From the NCBI GenBank assembly GCA_958448395.1, contig CAUDDP010000100.1, forward strand, positions 1-6,186: 6,186 nt of DNA. Direction: 5' to 3'. Both the position numbers and the translations under genes were made by a program. Shown one piece after another: positions 5,574-6,186 of this stretch (the first letter of the stretch is position 1; every line of letters begins with the position of its first letter). Source of the stretch: an uncultured Oscillospiraceae bacterium. GTDB lineage: Bacteria > Bacillota > Clostridia > Oscillospirales > Ruminococcaceae. The notes below the pieces were generated by a model. The model did no database searches and was not told where the DNA came from. It was given only the letters and a program-made list of their open reading frames with translations.

Positions 5574-6186
5574 AAAAATTGCCAGGCTTCCAGTTACCCT
5601 GCTGCGGATAAGCCGGATAGCTGTTCGGCTGCGGTGCATAAACCGGCTGAGCCTGTGCAAAATAGGTGGCAGACGGAACAGGAGCTGTGGCATAGGTAGT
5701 AGACTGTATAGCTGGTTGTGAGGGGGCAGGTGCAGCAAGGGAAGGCTGGTCATAAGAGGGATACAGCTTTTTGATTTTGTTGGAGTAGCCTGTGTTTTCG
5801 CCTTCTTTATCTGTCTTTTTATGATAGTTATCAATGTACACTTCGCAGATGCCACTTTTTCCGATGATTTCCATCCACCGCATTTTGACTTTTTCCTTTT
5901 TTCCCTTTAAGCCAACCGAGGCAAAAAGCTCAGACAACTTCCATTCCAAATCAGAATACAGTAGATATTGCTCTGTAATCAATGCAGTTTCTCCGTTGCT
6001 GCCACACACCCGAAAAGTGACAATTGCCTTGTTGCAAGGTGGCACTTTTTTACTACCGGGATGTCTGGCACGTTCTACTTTTTCTACGGTAAAGCGATAA
6101 TCGCCACCTGGCAGGAGGATAAATTCACTGCTTTCCTCTTGAATTTCATCATCCCAGCCCAGTTCATGTCCCTGCGTTGCATTATA
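5572..6186 (-). CDS. DUF669-family phage protein, likely ssDNA-binding (5' end outside window)
   Basis: The reading frame is open to the right edge, so the start lies outside; 204 residues are visible. An in-frame GTG at 6045 is internal, because family-typical sequence continues upstream of it. Visible order: a short acidic N-terminal stretch containing H-E-LGWDD-E-I (6142-6168), then FILLPGGDYRFTVEKVERAR and PPCNKAIVTF, which match the DUF669 beginning as I know it, then a core ending near TGYSNKIKKLYP, then a tail of about 60 residues rich in Pro, Ala, Gln, Tyr and Ser that ends GNWKPGNF. DUF669 proteins usually sit in phage replication modules next to a RecA-like ATPase and helicase or primase genes and are thought to act as single-stranded DNA-binding proteins; that role is inference here. 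The disordered-looking tail resembles SSB tails in composition but lacks the acidic DDIPF-type tip. The stop TAA adjoins the next gene's ribosome binding site. Confidence 0.85.
   Translation of the reverse strand, partial: YNATQGHELGWDDEIQEESSEFILLPGGDYRFTVEKVERARHPGSKKVPPCNKAIVTFRVCGSNGETALITEQYLLYSDLEWKLSELFASVGLKGKKEKVKMRWMEIIGKSGICEVYIDNYHKKTDKEGENTGYSNKIKKLYPSYDQPSLAAPAPSQPAIQSTTYATAPVPSATYFAQAQPVYAPQPNSYPAYPQQGNWKPGNF

Overview
The window looks like the replication and recombination segment of a tailed-phage or prophage genome from a low-to-mid GC Firmicute, most likely a gut Clostridia-type host. This rests on purine-rich Shine-Dalgarno sites (GGAGG/GAGGT type), tight gene packing with 4-17 bp overlaps, and gene families typical of such phages. 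I see no host housekeeping genes, tRNA, rRNA, CRISPR array or insertion sequence. Every supported gene is on the minus strand, so transcription runs from the right edge (6186) to the left edge (1).

Layout in transcription order. (1) 6186-5572: 3' part of a DUF669-family protein, cut by the window edge, with a long Pro/Ala/Gln/Tyr-rich tail. (2) 5559-3949: superfamily 2 DEAH-box helicase. (3) 3965-1731: primase-helicase with an N-terminal PriCT-2 domain, a primase-polymerase (AEP) domain, a RecA-like ATPase and a C-terminal helix-turn-helix. (4) 1730-1580: the only substantial non-coding gap between genes, about 150 bp, full of palindromes and repeated GGGAAA words. (5) 1579-1409: a 56-residue cysteine-rich small protein. 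(6) 1416-1015: RusA-family Holliday junction resolvase. (7) 1018-563: MazG-like nucleotide pyrophosphohydrolase. (8) 543-109: a 144-residue protein of unknown function. (9) 108-1: a leader region with a good extended -10 promoter firing left, out of the window.

Together the genes give a fairly coherent DNA-replication cassette: ssDNA handling (DUF669), DNA unwinding/remodelling (SF2 helicase), priming plus replicative unwinding (primase-helicase), branch resolution (RusA) and nucleotide-pool cleaning (MazG-like). The points most worth a second look are the palindromic gap beside the primase gene (candidate replication origin or structured RNA), a shared H-x-LGWDD-x-I motif in the DUF669 protein and the primase-helicase, an exact 40-residue tandem repeat in the SF2 helicase tail, and the cysteine-rich small gene. 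I did not find clear evidence of a wholly new system.
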